Assembly (NCBI RefSeq): GCF_900258505.1
Contig: NZ_LT984895.1
Location: 2,827,441 to 2,891,440 of the forward strand
Source of the DNA: Brachybacterium timonense
Lineage (GTDB): Bacteria; Actinomycetota; Actinomycetes; Actinomycetales; Dermabacteraceae
Direction: 5' to 3'
Length of the DNA: 64,000 nt
The notes beneath the pieces were generated by a model. The model searched no databases. It had not been told where the DNA came from and saw nothing but the letters and a program-made list of their open reading frames with translations. The stretch's first letter is position 1, and each line of letters opens with the position of its first letter. Positions 18,822 through 28,882 of the stretch are shown one piece after another. Position numbers and translations under genes: made by a program.

Positions 18822-20105
18822 TCAGTCCTCCGTGGGGATCTCGATCTGGCCGGTGACAGCCGCGGTGATCAACGCCGCGCGACGCTCCTGCGCGAGCTCG
18901 ATGAAGCGTTCGGCCTTGGCGATCAGGGTGTCGATCTTGGCGGTTACCCCCCTTGCAAAGATCACGATCTCCCGCTGTTCATCGACCGGGGGCAGCGGCA
19001 CCCGAAGAGCGCAGATGTCCCCCATTCCGATAGTGCGAAGCGTAGATCCATCCGTCAGCGATTCAAGGTGATCTTGCATGGCATCCGACAAGACAAGATG
19101 CAGGTACTCGGGCAAAATCTCCGGACCACACGTCCACGTAGCAAAATGCTGCGAAGTCGCCATGTCACGGCCCATGATCGCTGTTCGGCCGATCGTGGCG
19201 TCCCTCGAGAGCACCACCGTTCCAGCCGGCAGGATCCGTGCTGAGCTCGACGCAAGGCCACGCTCACTGATCAATGTGTGGGTCTCCGACAGAAACGTTA
19301 TTCCGCGCATTGCTCCGACGTCACGAAGGCTGATCCAAGGAATCTTCGCATCAACCCATAGTTCAGGTCGCGACTTTGAAGGTGTATGCCCGGAGCCAAG
19401 TCGGCTCACCGCAAGCAGCGGGACGAAACGCCAGTGAATGGGAAGCTGCCCCGCCCACTCATCCGGCGCTGAGGCGGTCCTGGCATCGCTATCCACACCG
19501 CGCAGAGCAACGTGCTTACGAACTGCCTGACGGCGTTCCACGAGCAATGTGAGGAGCCGCCGCTGCTTCTCGATCAGGGTGTCGATCTTGGCGGTCTCGC
19601 GGTCGAGGTAGTCCGCGATTCGCTGCTGAGCATCGGAATCTGCTGCGGGGATCCGCAGGCGCCCAAGCTTCTCAGCCGTGAGGTGGGCAATTGAAACGGC
19701 ATCGCAGTAGACGGAAAAGTAGCCAGAGTGCCTGATGGATGACAGCACATAGGTGAGAAAACGCCCATCCGCCCCATGCCGAGGACGAAGGCGATTCACT
19801 GAGTTCTGGAAGATGACTCCGGGCAGGTCTTCTCGCAATACCACCGCACGCCCAACACTGCCGCCCTCGCTTACGACAACATCGCCGGCACGAAGGTCGA
19901 GATCTGAAGCTTCGAAGGGACTAGCCCACATTCGCTTCATGCCGCCCAGATCGAGCTCGCTGTCTTGGATCGACGCCGACCGAAGATATGGGACTTCCAC
20001 GTCTCCGTCACGTTGCGAATGCGGCTGGAGCATCTTCCCGAGAACCACATCGGCCAGGGAGCTGAGTGGCACCGAGGACTCAACATTGAGTGCTTGGACC
20101 GTCAC
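18822..20105 (-). CDS. hsdS: Type I restriction-modification specificity subunit
   Basis: 427 residues with the usual HsdS plan: target recognition domain 1, first conserved helix region (QQRIADYLDRETAKIDTLIEKQRRLL), target recognition domain 2 (from about PLLAVSRLGSGHTPSKS), and second helix region (EIVIFARGVTAKIDTLIAKAERFIEL). The two recognition domains each bind half of a split target sequence. The GTG start overlaps the hsdM stop by three bases. The recognition-domain DNA is visibly more A/T-rich than its flanks, common for horizontally exchanged specificity domains. The target sequence cannot be deduced by eye. Confidence 0.95.
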   Translation of the reverse strand: MTVQALNVESSVPLSSLADVVLGKMLQPHSQRDGDVEVPYLRSASIQDSELDLGGMKRMWASPFEASDLDLRAGDVVVSEGGSVGRAVVLREDLPGVIFQNSVNRLRPRHGADGRFLTYVLSSIRHSGYFSVYCDAVSIAHLTAEKLGRLRIPAADSDAQQRIADYLDRETAKIDTLIEKQRRLLTLLVERRQAVRKHVALRGVDSDARTASAPDEWAGQLPIHWRFVPLLAVSRLGSGHTPSKSRPELWVDAKIPWISLRDVGAMRGITFLSETHTLISERGLASSSARILPAGTVVLSRDATIGRTAIMGRDMATSQHFATWTCGPEILPEYLHLVLSDAMQDHLESLTDGSTLRTIGMGDICALRVPLPPVDEQREIVIFARGVTAKIDTLIAKAERFIELAQERRAALITAAVTGQIEIPTED

Positions 20106-22066
20106 CCCTCCACCTCCTGCAGCAGCTCGATGATCTCGCGGCTGAGCTGGTGGAGCTCGGCGTCGATCTCCGCGAGCGGACGCGGCGGAACGTACTTGTA
20201 GAACAGTCTCGTGAACGGAATCTCGTAGCCGATCTTGGTCTTGGTCTCGTCGATCCAGGCGCCCTCAACATACGGGGTGACCTCAGCGTCGAAATAGTCG
20301 TGGATATCAGTGCCGAAGGGCACTAGCTCCGTGTCCCGCAGGGACGTGTCCGGCTGGGGCTTGCCCTTTGCGTCGGTGACGACCTTCGCCTCCGGGTCAT
20401 GCACGCCGATCGCACCTGCCAGAGCCTTCACGAGCGCGGCCCCCGTCGGCCCCTCATGGGCGGCGAGCACGTTCTTCAGATCCCGGACGAAACCCGGCTG
20501 GAAGTCCCAGGTCTTGCCGCGCAGGTCCTGCAGGGCCTTCTCGACGGCGTCACGCTCGTCGGCGCTGAGCTTGGTCACCTGCCGGGTGGCGAGGGCTGCG
20601 GCGGTGGTGACGTCATCCACCTCGAAGCGCAGCTGCAGGGGGCGTTCCACCGTGATCTCGCGGTACCCGAACTCACCGGGCGTGAGGACCTTCGAGAACT
20701 CCGCGTTCTCCTCGGTCTGAGCGTCGAAAGCTGCGTAGATCGCGAGGATCCGATCCCGGTTCGGTTTGGCCAGCTCCTTGTTCTTCGAGCCGACGTTGCG
20801 GCGCAGTTTCGTGAAGAAGGTGCGGGCGTCGATCAGCTGGACCTTGCCGCGCCTGGCTGCAGGCTTGTTGTTGTCCAGGATCCACATGTAGGTGGCGATC
20901 CCGGTGTTGTAGAACATGTCGGTGGGCAGGGCCACGATCGCGTCCACCAGGTCCGACTCCAGCAGCCACCGGCGGATCTCGCTCGGGCCAGAGCCGGCGC
21001 CACCGGTGAACAACGGGGAGCCGTTCAGCACGATGCCGGCGCGGCCGCCACCCTCAGAGACCGGGCGCAGCTTCGAGGCGACCAGCTGCAAGAACAGCAT
21101 CTGGCCATCCGAGATCGCCGGGGTGCCGCCCGGGAAGCGGTTGATCGCACCTCCTGCCGCAACCTCCTTCTCGACGGCCTCACGGGAGGCCTTCCAGTCA
21201 CCGCCATAGGGCGGATTGGAGAGCACATAGTCAAAGCGCGATTCGTAATGTGCGTCGTTCCTCAGGGTGTCGCCGCGAGCGATGTTGTCCGCATCCTGGC
21301 CCTTGCCCAGCAGCTCTGATTTGCAGATCGCGTAGGACTGGTCGTTCAGCTCCTGCCCATACAGCGCCACCTGGGCCCGCGGGTTCATCTCCGTCAGACG
21401 CTCCTCCATCAAGGAGAGCATCCCGCCGGTGCCTGCCGTCGGGTCATAGACAGACCGCACCGGGTAGCCGGAGAGCACATCATCATCCGGGGCCACCAAC
21501 AGGTCCACCAGCAGCTTCACCGCATCACGCGGGGTGAAGTGCTCACCGGCCGTCTCGTTCGAGGCCGCCGCGAAACGACGGATCAGATCCTCGAACATCG
21601 TGCCCATCTGGGCGTTCGAGACAACGTCCGGGGACAGGTCGATGCTTGCGAACTGCTGGAGCACCAGCAGGAGCCGGTCATGCTCATCGAGCTTCGCGAT
21701 CGTCTTGTCGAACTCGTAGTAGGTAAACAGGTCAGCCACATTGGTGCTGAAGCCGTCCACGTACGCTTTGAGGTTCGTGCGCAGCGAGTCCGGGTCCTCC
21801 AGGATGCGCGCCAGCGTGAACGGGCTCGCGTTGAAGAACGTCAGGCCCGTCTTCGTCTCCAGCAGGTTCGCGAGGGCGAACTCGGGGATGTCCTTCTGGG
21901 CGAAGGCGCTGAACGTGTCGCGATGCGGTTGCATCACCGCTTCGAGACGACGCAGGATCGTCATCGGCAGCACCACATCGCCGTACTGGTTCGGCTTGTA
22001 GACGCCGCGCAGCTGATCCGCGATGCCCCACACGAACGCAGAGAGGTTGGTGGGTGATGCAGACAT
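20102..22066 (-). CDS. hsdM: Type I DNA N6-adenine methyltransferase subunit
   Basis: 654 residues. The N-terminal HsdM helical domain (FVWGIADQLRGVYKPNQYGDVVLPMTILRRLE) is followed by the SAM-binding motif SVYDPTAGTGGML (about 206-216) and the catalytic NPPYGGDW (about 284-291). It methylates adenine in the target and forms the M2S core with HsdS. ATG at 22066 is chosen because AAGGAG stands 10 bases upstream; the frame stays open further upstream but without family similarity. Confidence 0.96.
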   Translation of the reverse strand: MSASPTNLSAFVWGIADQLRGVYKPNQYGDVVLPMTILRRLEAVMQPHRDTFSAFAQKDIPEFALANLLETKTGLTFFNASPFTLARILEDPDSLRTNLKAYVDGFSTNVADLFTYYEFDKTIAKLDEHDRLLLVLQQFASIDLSPDVVSNAQMGTMFEDLIRRFAAASNETAGEHFTPRDAVKLLVDLLVAPDDDVLSGYPVRSVYDPTAGTGGMLSLMEERLTEMNPRAQVALYGQELNDQSYAICKSELLGKGQDADNIARGDTLRNDAHYESRFDYVLSNPPYGGDWKASREAVEKEVAAGGAINRFPGGTPAISDGQMLFLQLVASKLRPVSEGGGRAGIVLNGSPLFTGGAGSGPSEIRRWLLESDLVDAIVALPTDMFYNTGIATYMWILDNNKPAARRGKVQLIDARTFFTKLRRNVGSKNKELAKPNRDRILAIYAAFDAQTEENAEFSKVLTPGEFGYREITVERPLQLRFEVDDVTTAAALATRQVTKLSADERDAVEKALQDLRGKTWDFQPGFVRDLKNVLAAHEGPTGAALVKALAGAIGVHDPEAKVVTDAKGKPQPDTSLRDTELVPFGTDIHDYFDAEVTPYVEGAWIDETKTKIGYEIPFTRLFYKYVPPRPLAEIDAELHQLSREIIELLQEVEG

Positions 22067-22561
22067 GCGCGGGACTCCTTGAGGACAGGCGTGGCGGGCA
22101 CAGCGATATGCCCCGTCGGCGCAGTGCGGCGCCGGAAGGTCCAGGGTATCGGTGGTGGTCTCAGCCCGCGGGCGCCCTCGTTGGCACCAGGGCTTCCACA
22201 GGGACGCAGGCTCGAGGCTGAGCACAGATGACGATGCAGTTGATTCCCGCCGCCCCGGAGTCCGGGCTGCTGTTGAAGCGGAACGCAGAAACCCACGCCG
22301 AAGCGCGGGTCTCTCGAGTGGCGCTCTGGAGACTGTTTCACTCCCGCTACCGCACCCGACGCTACGACCGCCCGCATGCGTAGGCAAGGCGTCTATCTCA
22401 ATACGTGCCTCCCGCAAGGACGCCACGCCGTCGGCGCCGACCACCTCCGGGACCTAGGACTGATAAACAGACTTGCAGCGCAGATAAGTTCTCTATCACC
22501 GGAGTGGTGACGCGTAACGCCGCCGGCCCTCTATGAATCCTGCCGTCCAGGGAGGCACCCC
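22067..22561. other. Divergent intergenic region between hsdM and the D-serine operon
   Basis: 495 bases with no convincing gene. A 44-codon open frame (22376-22510, plus strand) has no ribosome binding site or recognised similarity. Near the gntP side a GATA-N7-TATC inverted repeat (22483-22497) lies about 65 bases before the start codon and is a possible operator for the regulator of the D-serine module. The GC content drops around 22460-22500, as expected for a promoter. Confidence 0.4.
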
Positions 22562-23968
22562 ATGTCAACAGGTGCGCTCGTCGCCGTACTCATCGCGGCC
22601 ATCGCCCTCATCGTCCTGCTCATCGTCAAGTTCAAACTCCACGGTTCGATCGCCCTGGTGATCGCTGCTTTCGCGGTAGCAGTCGCCACTGGCGTCACAC
22701 TGTCGGAGATCACCACAGTCATCGAGAACGGCGTCGGAGGAACACTCGGCTTCCTCGTGCTGATCATCGGCTTCGGTGCAGTGCTCGGAAAGATGCTCGA
22801 GATGAGCGGCGGGGCCGAGCGTCTCGCGGCCTCACTGGTGGGCGCATTCGGAGAACGCAGAGCGCCGCTGGCTATGGCCCTTCTCGGGCTCATCGCCGGC
22901 ATCCCGGTGTTCGTCGAAGTGGGCTTCGTTCTCCTGGTGCCGCTGGTCTTCGTTGTGGCCCGAAAGGCGGGCGTCTCACGCATCGTGGTGGGCGTGCCGC
23001 TGGCGATCTCGCTCATGACGGTGCATTGCATCCTTCCGCCCCACCCGGCAGCCACCGCCATCGCCGGGACCCTCGGCGCCGACATCGGCATGGTCATCCT
23101 GCTCGGCCTCGTCGTGGCCACCGCCGCCGCAGCGGTCGCCGGCCCGATCTTCGCCCGTTTCGTACTGCCCTCGATCACGCTCCACGAGGCTGCTGCCGAC
23201 GGACCCGGCTCCCCCGCGGTTCCCGGCAACGCCACGGGGGTCAGCTCTGCCGACTCTGATTCCGTCGCAGCACACATCGACGAGGATGTCGATCCTCGCC
23301 GTCTCCCGGGTTTCGGGATCACCTTGTTCACGATCCTGCTGCCTCTGCTGATCATGGTGGGCCGCACGATCCTTCTCCTCTTCATTGACGAAGGCAGCTC
23401 TGTCGGCGGCCTGATCTCCTTCATCGGCAACCCGATCACTGCGCTGCTGATCTCGGTGCTCTTCTCCTACTTCTCGCTCGGACTGAACCGGGGCATGAAG
23501 CTCGCCGACGTCTCCACCGTCACTGACAGCGCTTTCGGCCCCATCGGCGGTGTGCTGCTGATCATCGGCGCAGGGGGCGGTTTCAATGCCGTTCTGGAGG
23601 CTTCCGGAATCGCTAAAGCGCTCGCGACCTCCCTCGGGGGACTGCCGATCAGCCCAGTCATCGTTGCTTGGCTCATCGCTCTCGTGCTGCATTTCGCGGT
23701 CGGTTCCGCGACCGTCGCAATGATCAGCGCGGCCGGCATCGTGCTCCCGATGATCTCGGCCGATCCGGGGCTCTCTCCCGAGATCCTTGCCCTTGCTATC
23801 GGTGCAGGCGCCATCGGCCTGACCCAGGTCACCGACTCCCTGTTCTGGATGTACAAGGAGTACATGAAGATCAGCGTCGCCGACGCGTTCAAGACTCTCA
23901 CGCTCGGCACCACGATCAGTTCTGTCGTCGCACTTCTCGCCGTGCTCGGACTCAGCGTCGTCGTCTGA
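22562..23968 (+). CDS. GntP family permease, probable D-serine transporter
   Basis: 468 residues and about 12 transmembrane helices. GntP-family features include GTLGFLVLIIGFGAVLGKMLE, IPVFVEVGFVLLVPLVF, LMTVHCILPPHPAATA and GAGAIGLTQVTDSLFWMYKEY. Family members are proton symporters for gluconate, other sugar acids or D-serine (DsdX). The D-serine ammonia-lyase gene begins 60 bases downstream, which makes D-serine the most likely substrate. GGGAGG precedes ATG at 22562. A hydrophilic loop rich in Asp, Ser and Ala (about residues 210-250) lies between helices. Confidence 0.88.
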   Translation: MSTGALVAVLIAAIALIVLLIVKFKLHGSIALVIAAFAVAVATGVTLSEITTVIENGVGGTLGFLVLIIGFGAVLGKMLEMSGGAERLAASLVGAFGERRAPLAMALLGLIAGIPVFVEVGFVLLVPLVFVVARKAGVSRIVVGVPLAISLMTVHCILPPHPAATAIAGTLGADIGMVILLGLVVATAAAAVAGPIFARFVLPSITLHEAAADGPGSPAVPGNATGVSSADSDSVAAHIDEDVDPRRLPGFGITLFTILLPLLIMVGRTILLLFIDEGSSVGGLISFIGNPITALLISVLFSYFSLGLNRGMKLADVSTVTDSAFGPIGGVLLIIGAGGGFNAVLEASGIAKALATSLGGLPISPVIVAWLIALVLHFAVGSATVAMISAAGIVLPMISADPGLSPEILALAIGAGAIGLTQVTDSLFWMYKEYMKISVADAFKTLTLGTTISSVVALLAVLGLSVVV

Positions 23969-24028
23969 TCTGCGTCGCTGCCTCACTCACCCCCGTCATC
24001 CCGACCACCTCACCCCAAGGAGGACACC

Positions 24029-25384
24029 ATGACCGCCACCGTCGCTGGACGCTCCCTCGAATCCTGGATCACGGACTTTCCGCTCATCACTCAGTTGCAA
24101 GAGATGAACGAACTGGCCTGGTTCAACCCTGAAATTGCGCCGACGGCCGCCGAGGGCATCGCGGACGTCGGCCTCACGACATCGGACATCAAGGAAGCGT
24201 CTGCTCGCCTGAAGCGCTTCGCCCCGTACATCCAGAAGGTCTTTCCAGAAGCTGCTGCGACCGCTGGCATCATCGAGTCGCCACTGCAGGCGGTGCCTTC
24301 GCTTCGCCAGCAGATCGAAGCACGCAACAACGTCCGCATGCCGGGCGCATTGTGGGCAAAGCTCGACTCCATGCTTCCGATCTCCGGTTCCATCAAGGCA
24401 CGCGGCGGAATCTACGAGGTGCTCAAGCATGCTGAAGAGATCGCTCTCAAGCACGAACTGATCACGATCGAATCGGACTACAGCGTCCTCGACTCTGACG
24501 AAGCCCGTGAGGTCTTCGGGAAGTACCGTGTCGCCGTCGGCTCCACCGGCAACCTGGGGCTGTCGATCGGCATCATGAGCGCGAAGCTCGGCTTCCGCGC
24601 CAGCGTGCATATGTCCTCCGATGCCCGCCAGTGGAAGAAGGACAAGCTGCGCTCTCACGGCGTCGAGGTCGTGGAGTACGACTCCGACTATTCGATCGCT
24701 GTCGCCGCAGGCCGCAGGCAGGCCGAGGGCGATGACTCTATCTATTTCGTGGACGACGAGAACTCGACGAGCCTCTTCCTCGGGTACGCCGTCTCCGGTC
24801 ATCGTCTCGCAGGCCAGCTCCAGGCGATGGAGATCGAAGTCAGCGAAGAGAATCCCCTGATCGTCCACCTTCCATGCGGTGTCGGTGGCGGACCCGGCGG
24901 CGTTGCCTTCGGCCTCAAGATCGAGTTCGGCGATGCAGTGAGGTGCGTCTTTGCAGAGCCCACTCACTGCCCGTCGATGCTGCTGGGCGTCATGACTGGC
25001 GCACATGATGCCGTGGCTGTGCAGGACTTCGGCATCGATAACGTCACGGCAGCAGACGGGCTCGCCTGCGGGCGTCCCTCCGGGTTCGTCGGAAAGGCGA
25101 TGGGTCGACTGATCGACGGCTATTACACCGTGTCTGATGACGAGATGTACCGCCTCGTCGCGCAGGCATACGACACGGAAGGGCTTCGGATGGAGCCCTC
25201 GAGCGCGACCAGCCTGCTCGGCCCCGCGCATGTGGCCGCCGCCACCGACTATCGGGAGCGGATCGGCCTTGACGATGAGAAGCTCGCCCGCGCAACCCAC
25301 ATCGCCTGGATCACTGGCGGAAACATGGTGCCGGAGGATGAGATGAACAGCTACATCGAGACCGGGCACAACCTGCTTGGATAA
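24029..25384 (+). CDS. dsdA: D-serine ammonia-lyase
   Basis: 451 residues, usual DsdA length. A PLP fold type II enzyme that converts D-serine to pyruvate and ammonia. The PLP-binding Lys is residue 123 in [10 protein letters not shown], and the phosphate-binding glycine loop is in [10 protein letters not shown]. Other family blocks are [35 protein letters not shown] and [20 protein letters not shown] stands just before the start. It functions with the upstream permease in D-serine catabolism or detoxification. D-serine is also toxic to wall and pantothenate synthesis, so protection is a second possible role. Confidence 0.96.
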   Translation: MTATVAGRSLESWITDFPLITQLQEMNELAWFNPEIAPTAAEGIADVGLTTSDIKEASARLKRFAPYIQKVFPEAAATAGIIESPLQAVPSLRQQIEARNNVRMPGALWAKLDSMLPISGSIKARGGIYEVLKHAEEIALKHELITIESDYSVLDSDEAREVFGKYRVAVGSTGNLGLSIGIMSAKLGFRASVHMSSDARQWKKDKLRSHGVEVVEYDSDYSIAVAAGRRQAEGDDSIYFVDDENSTSLFLGYAVSGHRLAGQLQAMEIEVSEENPLIVHLPCGVGGGPGGVAFGLKIEFGDAVRCVFAEPTHCPSMLLGVMTGAHDAVAVQDFGIDNVTAADGLACGRPSGFVGKAMGRLIDGYYTVSDDEMYRLVAQAYDTEGLRMEPSSATSLLGPAHVAAATDYRERIGLDDEKLARATHIAWITGGNMVPEDEMNSYIETGHNLLG

Positions 25385-25427
25385 CGCTGGCCTCACGCCC
25401 CGGAGTCCGCAACTGCGGCTCCTGACG

Positions 25428-25475
25428 ATGACGCGGCACCTCCCGGCGGGCTATCGCCGGGAAGGGCCGCGTCAT
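25428..25475 (+). terminator. Long hairpin between dsdA and the regulator gene
   Basis: Outer arms ATGACGCGGC and GCCGCGTCAT pair perfectly, and inner arms CCCGGCG and CGCCGGG continue the stem. A smaller hairpin (around 25401-25422) precedes it. There is no T-run, so it may lower rather than abolish readthrough into the regulator gene 54 bases on. Confidence 0.6.
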
Positions 25476-25528
25476 CGGTCCGACAGGCATCAGCCGCATT
25501 ACTTTGCTTGGACCACAAGGAGGACTCA

Positions 25529-26251
25529 GTGTCTGACGCCATCGCCAGCGTTCCCGGTACCCGGGAACAGGCAGACCAGGAACATGTACGCAGTTTCATC
25601 CCGCTCGTCGAGTTCCTTGGCCACGTGGTTGATCGTCACACCGAAGTCGTGCTGCATGACCTCACTGAGGTCGAAAGCAGCGTTGTCGCCATCGTCAACG
25701 GTCACGTCAGCGGACGGACTGTGGGCTCACCAGCGACAGACCTCGTGCTTCGCATGCGCCAGAGCGATAGCACAGAACCATTCGTCAGCGGTTACAAGGG
25801 GATGGCCGATCGCGGCCGGACTGCGCTGCGCTCCTCCACATTCTTTATCCGACGCGACGGTCGACTCGTAGGCATGCTCTGCGTGAACAGCGACGAAACG
25901 ATCTTGAACAAACTCAACGACGTCGTCGGCGAACTCCTCACCTCCCATCGGATTGCGCCATCACCGGACGAATCCGACACAGCTCAGGCTGCTCAGGACG
26001 AGCCGGAGACCCTCGCCGCCTCCGTCGCAGAGATGACTGAAAGCGCAGTTCAACGCGCCATCGCACAGCTCGGAATACCTGTGGAACGGCTCACCCCGCA
26101 TGATCGAAGCCAGCTGGTGCGCACTCTGGAAAGCAAGGGCTTCTTCCAGCTCCGGGGGGCCGTAGCTGAAGTGGCCCAGCAACTCAGCATCTCCGAACCC
26201 ACGGTCTACCGCTATCTCCAACAGGTCCGGCGCGAAACGGAGTCGCGCTGA
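25529..26251 (+). CDS. YheO-like PAS/HTH regulator, DauR-like
   Basis: 240 residues. The N-terminal YheO-type PAS domain (FLGHVVDRHTEVVLHDLTEVESSVVAI to RDGRLVGMLCVNSDETIL) is joined to a C-terminal helix-turn-helix (FQLRGAVAEVAQQLSISEPTVYRYLQQVR). DauR, the characterised relative in Pseudomonas, represses D-arginine catabolic genes. Here it probably senses D-serine or a related D-amino acid and controls the permease and dsdA genes. GTG at 25529 is preceded by AAGGAGG at the right spacing. The gene is followed by the bidirectional terminator at 26519. Confidence 0.88.
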   Translation: MSDAIASVPGTREQADQEHVRSFIPLVEFLGHVVDRHTEVVLHDLTEVESSVVAIVNGHVSGRTVGSPATDLVLRMRQSDSTEPFVSGYKGMADRGRTALRSSTFFIRRDGRLVGMLCVNSDETILNKLNDVVGELLTSHRIAPSPDESDTAQAAQDEPETLAASVAEMTESAVQRAIAQLGIPVERLTPHDRSQLVRTLESKGFFQLRGAVAEVAQQLSISEPTVYRYLQQVRRETESR

Positions 26252-26518
26252 TCCCCCTGCGACGATCACCGCACCGGTTGACAGCTCCCGCCCACTGCCT
26301 CAATCGCACTCTTGAGCTGCGTCTCTCAGGTCAGCTCACATTCTTTGTGGCGACGGTGCCGAGCAGACTCACTTTCGAGCACGCAGCTCAGCACGCCGAG
26401 AGCCCTCCCGACCCAGTGGCCGGGGGACCTTCGCGCTCCCGTTACGGGAAGAACTGGGGCACCGACGGTTCGGCGGGGTAGGCGTCCCCCATTTGATCGG
26501 GTGTTGGGGACAGCAACG

Positions 26519-26554
26519 AAGGGTCTACGCACCCCGGCGGGTGGGCAGACCCTT
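26519..26554. terminator. Bidirectional intrinsic terminator between converging operons
   Basis: AAGGGTCT and AGACCCTT form an 8-bp outer stem, with CACCC and GGGTG pairing inside around CGGC. It lies between the DauR-like gene (plus) and the GH32 gene (minus, stop at 26567). The 267 bases between 26252 and the hairpin hold no gene I can support. Confidence 0.75.
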
Positions 26555-26566
26555 CGCGGATGGGGA

Positions 26567-27977
26567 TCAGCCCTGGACGCCGCTCGTGGAGATCATCGTC
26601 GCGCCGATTTCGGCGGACCCATCGATCACGTCTAGCACCACGGCGGCGCCAGCGGGGCTTGTGAACCGCGTGCTGAGGGCGACGTCGTCCACGTAGAGCG
26701 TGGCGATGTCCTCGTCGAGGACCAGCTGCAGCCTGTGCTCGTGCCCGTCGGTGAGGTTCGGCAGTGGTCGCTCGAGGCCGCGGTTGTCGAGCTGTCCCCA
26801 AGGCCAGTTGGGGCGCTTGTCGAACTCGAGGCGATGCTCATCGATGACTAGCGAGAACTGGTAGCCGACGTCGGTCGCGGTGTCCTCGCCGAAACGCAGA
26901 TTGACCTCCCGGGTGCCTGGAGCAATCTTCAGCGTCGTCTCGAGAAGACACGGCTGCGGCACAGACACAGCCAAGACCCGCTGGGTCAAGCCGTCGTCCC
27001 GCGAGAGCGTGAAGGGCTCGACGGTCGTCACCGTGGAGGCGGCGAGATGCTCGCGTACTGCGTCGGGCATTTTCGTGCCCAGCGTGCCGTCCTCGCGCAC
27101 CACGATCTGGTGGACGACGAGGGTGCCACCCCATTGCCAGGTCTTGGTGTCGTCGTCATCCCAGCGGGTGGCAACCCAGCCGACGAGGTAGCGATTCTCG
27201 CCATCGGACACGGAGCGCGCCGCGTAGTACGGACGTCCATCGAAGGCATCGTCATCGGTCGCCTCCCACGGCCCATAGAGGGAGCGAGAGCGACGGTAGA
27301 TCGTCTTGGACTTATCGCTGTACTCGGTAACCAGGTGGTACCACCAGTCACCCTCGCGGAACACATCGGGCATCTCATGCATGGTGAACAGCCCCGGAGC
27401 CCAGAAGTCGCCTTGGAACTCCCAGTTCTCGTGGTCGGTCGAGGTGAAGTAGACCGTCGAGCCGCTCAGTTGTGTCTTGGGCCCAGCCTTGCGTGTACCG
27501 AGGATCATGACCCACCGGTCGGCGTCCTCGTCGTAGATGACCCACGGATCGCGCCAGTCGTCGGGGTCGTACCCCTCCTGGGGGGCGACCAGCGACTTGT
27601 TGGTCTTACGCCAGTGGATCAGATCGTCGCTCTCGGCGATCATGAGAACCTGGGAAGGCTTGCCCTCCGCCGCGAAGTGGTCGCGGTTGAAGCCGGTGTA
27701 CATGGCGTAGAACGTCCTGTCGGCCTCGAAGATGGAGCCGGCGTAGATGAACTGGTCCTGGTCGTGCTCTCCTCCGCGAACGATCGCCTCGCCGAGGTCC
27801 TCGTATTCGACGAAGTCGGTGGTGCGAGCGAGGGCCCAGCCGAAAGGCTCACAGTCCGGGAGCGGACCGGGGTTGCGGCCGTCGCGCTGATGGAAGAGAT
27901 AGAACGCGCCGTCGTGGAAGAACGGCATGCAGTCTCCGAACCAGGTGCCGGGGTGCTGGTAGTGGATGTCGGGCATG
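26567..27977 (-). CDS. GH32-type (clan GH-J) glycoside hydrolase
   Basis: About 469 residues. Near the N-terminus YQHPGTWFGDCMPFFHDGAFYLFH takes the place of the usual WMNDPNG block, with Asp in GDCMPF as likely nucleophile. The RDP motif is in DDWRDPWVIYD and the acid/base region is MHEMPDVF. A C-terminal beta-sandwich follows (from about residue 330). Such enzymes hydrolyse beta-fructosides or related furanosides. ATG at 27977 follows AAAGGA; an upstream ATG at 28013 lacks a binding site. No signal peptide, so it should act on sugar imported by the ABC transporter encoded just upstream in the same operon. Confidence 0.82.
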
Positions 27978-28062
27978 ATGCGGATCAGTCCTTTGTTCTT
28001 GTGGGTTGGCATCGGGTTGGAGCCACAGCTCCTGTGCGGGCCCGGCGGCTTGCCGGCCCGGG

Positions 28063-28872
28063 TCAGATTCGCGTGCCGCCGAGGCTGGAGGCGAATACGC
28101 GCTGGAAGGCGAGGAAGACGACCACGGTGGGTAGGGAGACGAGTAATGCTCCGGCGAGGACGACGGGTGGGCCGACCGTGCCGTAGTTGCTCTGCAGGCC
28201 CGCAAGAGCCGCCATGACGGGGCGGATCTGCTCGCTGTAGCTGAGGGTGATGCCGAACAGGAGCTCGTTCCACACCCACACGAACTGGAAGATGAACGCG
28301 GCGGCAAGGGCCGACCTGCTCAGCGGGAGGTGGAACCGTGTGAACACGCGCCACCAGTTCGCGCCGTCCAGCTGCGCCGCCTCGGCGACCTCTGGGGGGA
28401 TGGTGAGCATGTGGTTTCGCATGATGAAGAAGGAGAAGGGGATACAGGTGGCGATGTAGATCAGCAGAAGCCCCAGCCGCGTGTCGTAGAGCCCGCTCTC
28501 TGCGTAACCGGTGAACAGTGGTCGCAAGAATGCTTGCGCGGGGAACAGCGACCCGGCGTAGATCAGCCAGAACCAGAAGACTCGCCGCCCTCCAGGGATC
28601 GCTGTGAGCGCGAACCCGGCGAACGCCGCCACTAGAACGGCGAGGCACCCGGCGACCACGGCGTACGCGAAGCTGTTGAGCATCGACGGGCCGAGCTGCG
28701 CGGCCTCCCAGGCCGCGGCCATGTTCTCGAGGATGGCCGGGCCGCCCGGGAACCAGCGGACGTCTCCGGTGTATGCATCGTTGGGGGTGAAGGCGTTGAC
28801 GACGATCAGGTAGGTGGGCAGGAACCAGATCAGCGCGAGCAGGACGACGATGAGGGATCGGAGGGTCTTCAC
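28063..28872 (-). CDS. Sugar ABC transporter permease (MalG-like)
   Basis: 269 residues with six membrane helices and the cytoplasmic EAA loop ITIPPEVAEAAQLDGANWWRVFTRFHLPLSR that contacts the ATPase. It is the second permease subunit of a carbohydrate-uptake-1 importer. No ATPase gene is in the operon, so a shared MsiK-type ATPase elsewhere in the genome is expected, as is common in actinobacteria. GTG start, 10 bases after the first permease gene. Confidence 0.93.
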   Translation of the reverse strand: MKTLRSLIVVLLALIWFLPTYLIVVNAFTPNDAYTGDVRWFPGGPAILENMAAAWEAAQLGPSMLNSFAYAVVAGCLAVLVAAFAGFALTAIPGGRRVFWFWLIYAGSLFPAQAFLRPLFTGYAESGLYDTRLGLLLIYIATCIPFSFFIMRNHMLTIPPEVAEAAQLDGANWWRVFTRFHLPLSRSALAAAFIFQFVWVWNELLFGITLSYSEQIRPVMAALAGLQSNYGTVGPPVVLAGALLVSLPTVVVFLAFQRVFASSLGGTRI

Positions 28873-28882
28873 GGGATGCTCC

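Noticed and set aside
22376-22510. 44-codon frame before the GntP gene
   Set aside because: No ribosome binding site, no similarity, and it lies where the gntP promoter is expected.
23996-25396. 466-codon minus-strand frame
   Set aside because: Exactly antisense to dsdA, whose PLP motifs are clear on the plus strand.
27978-28648. N-terminal extension of the GH32 frame
   Set aside because: Arg/Pro-rich, overlaps the permease gene on the same strand, and has no similarity to the family.
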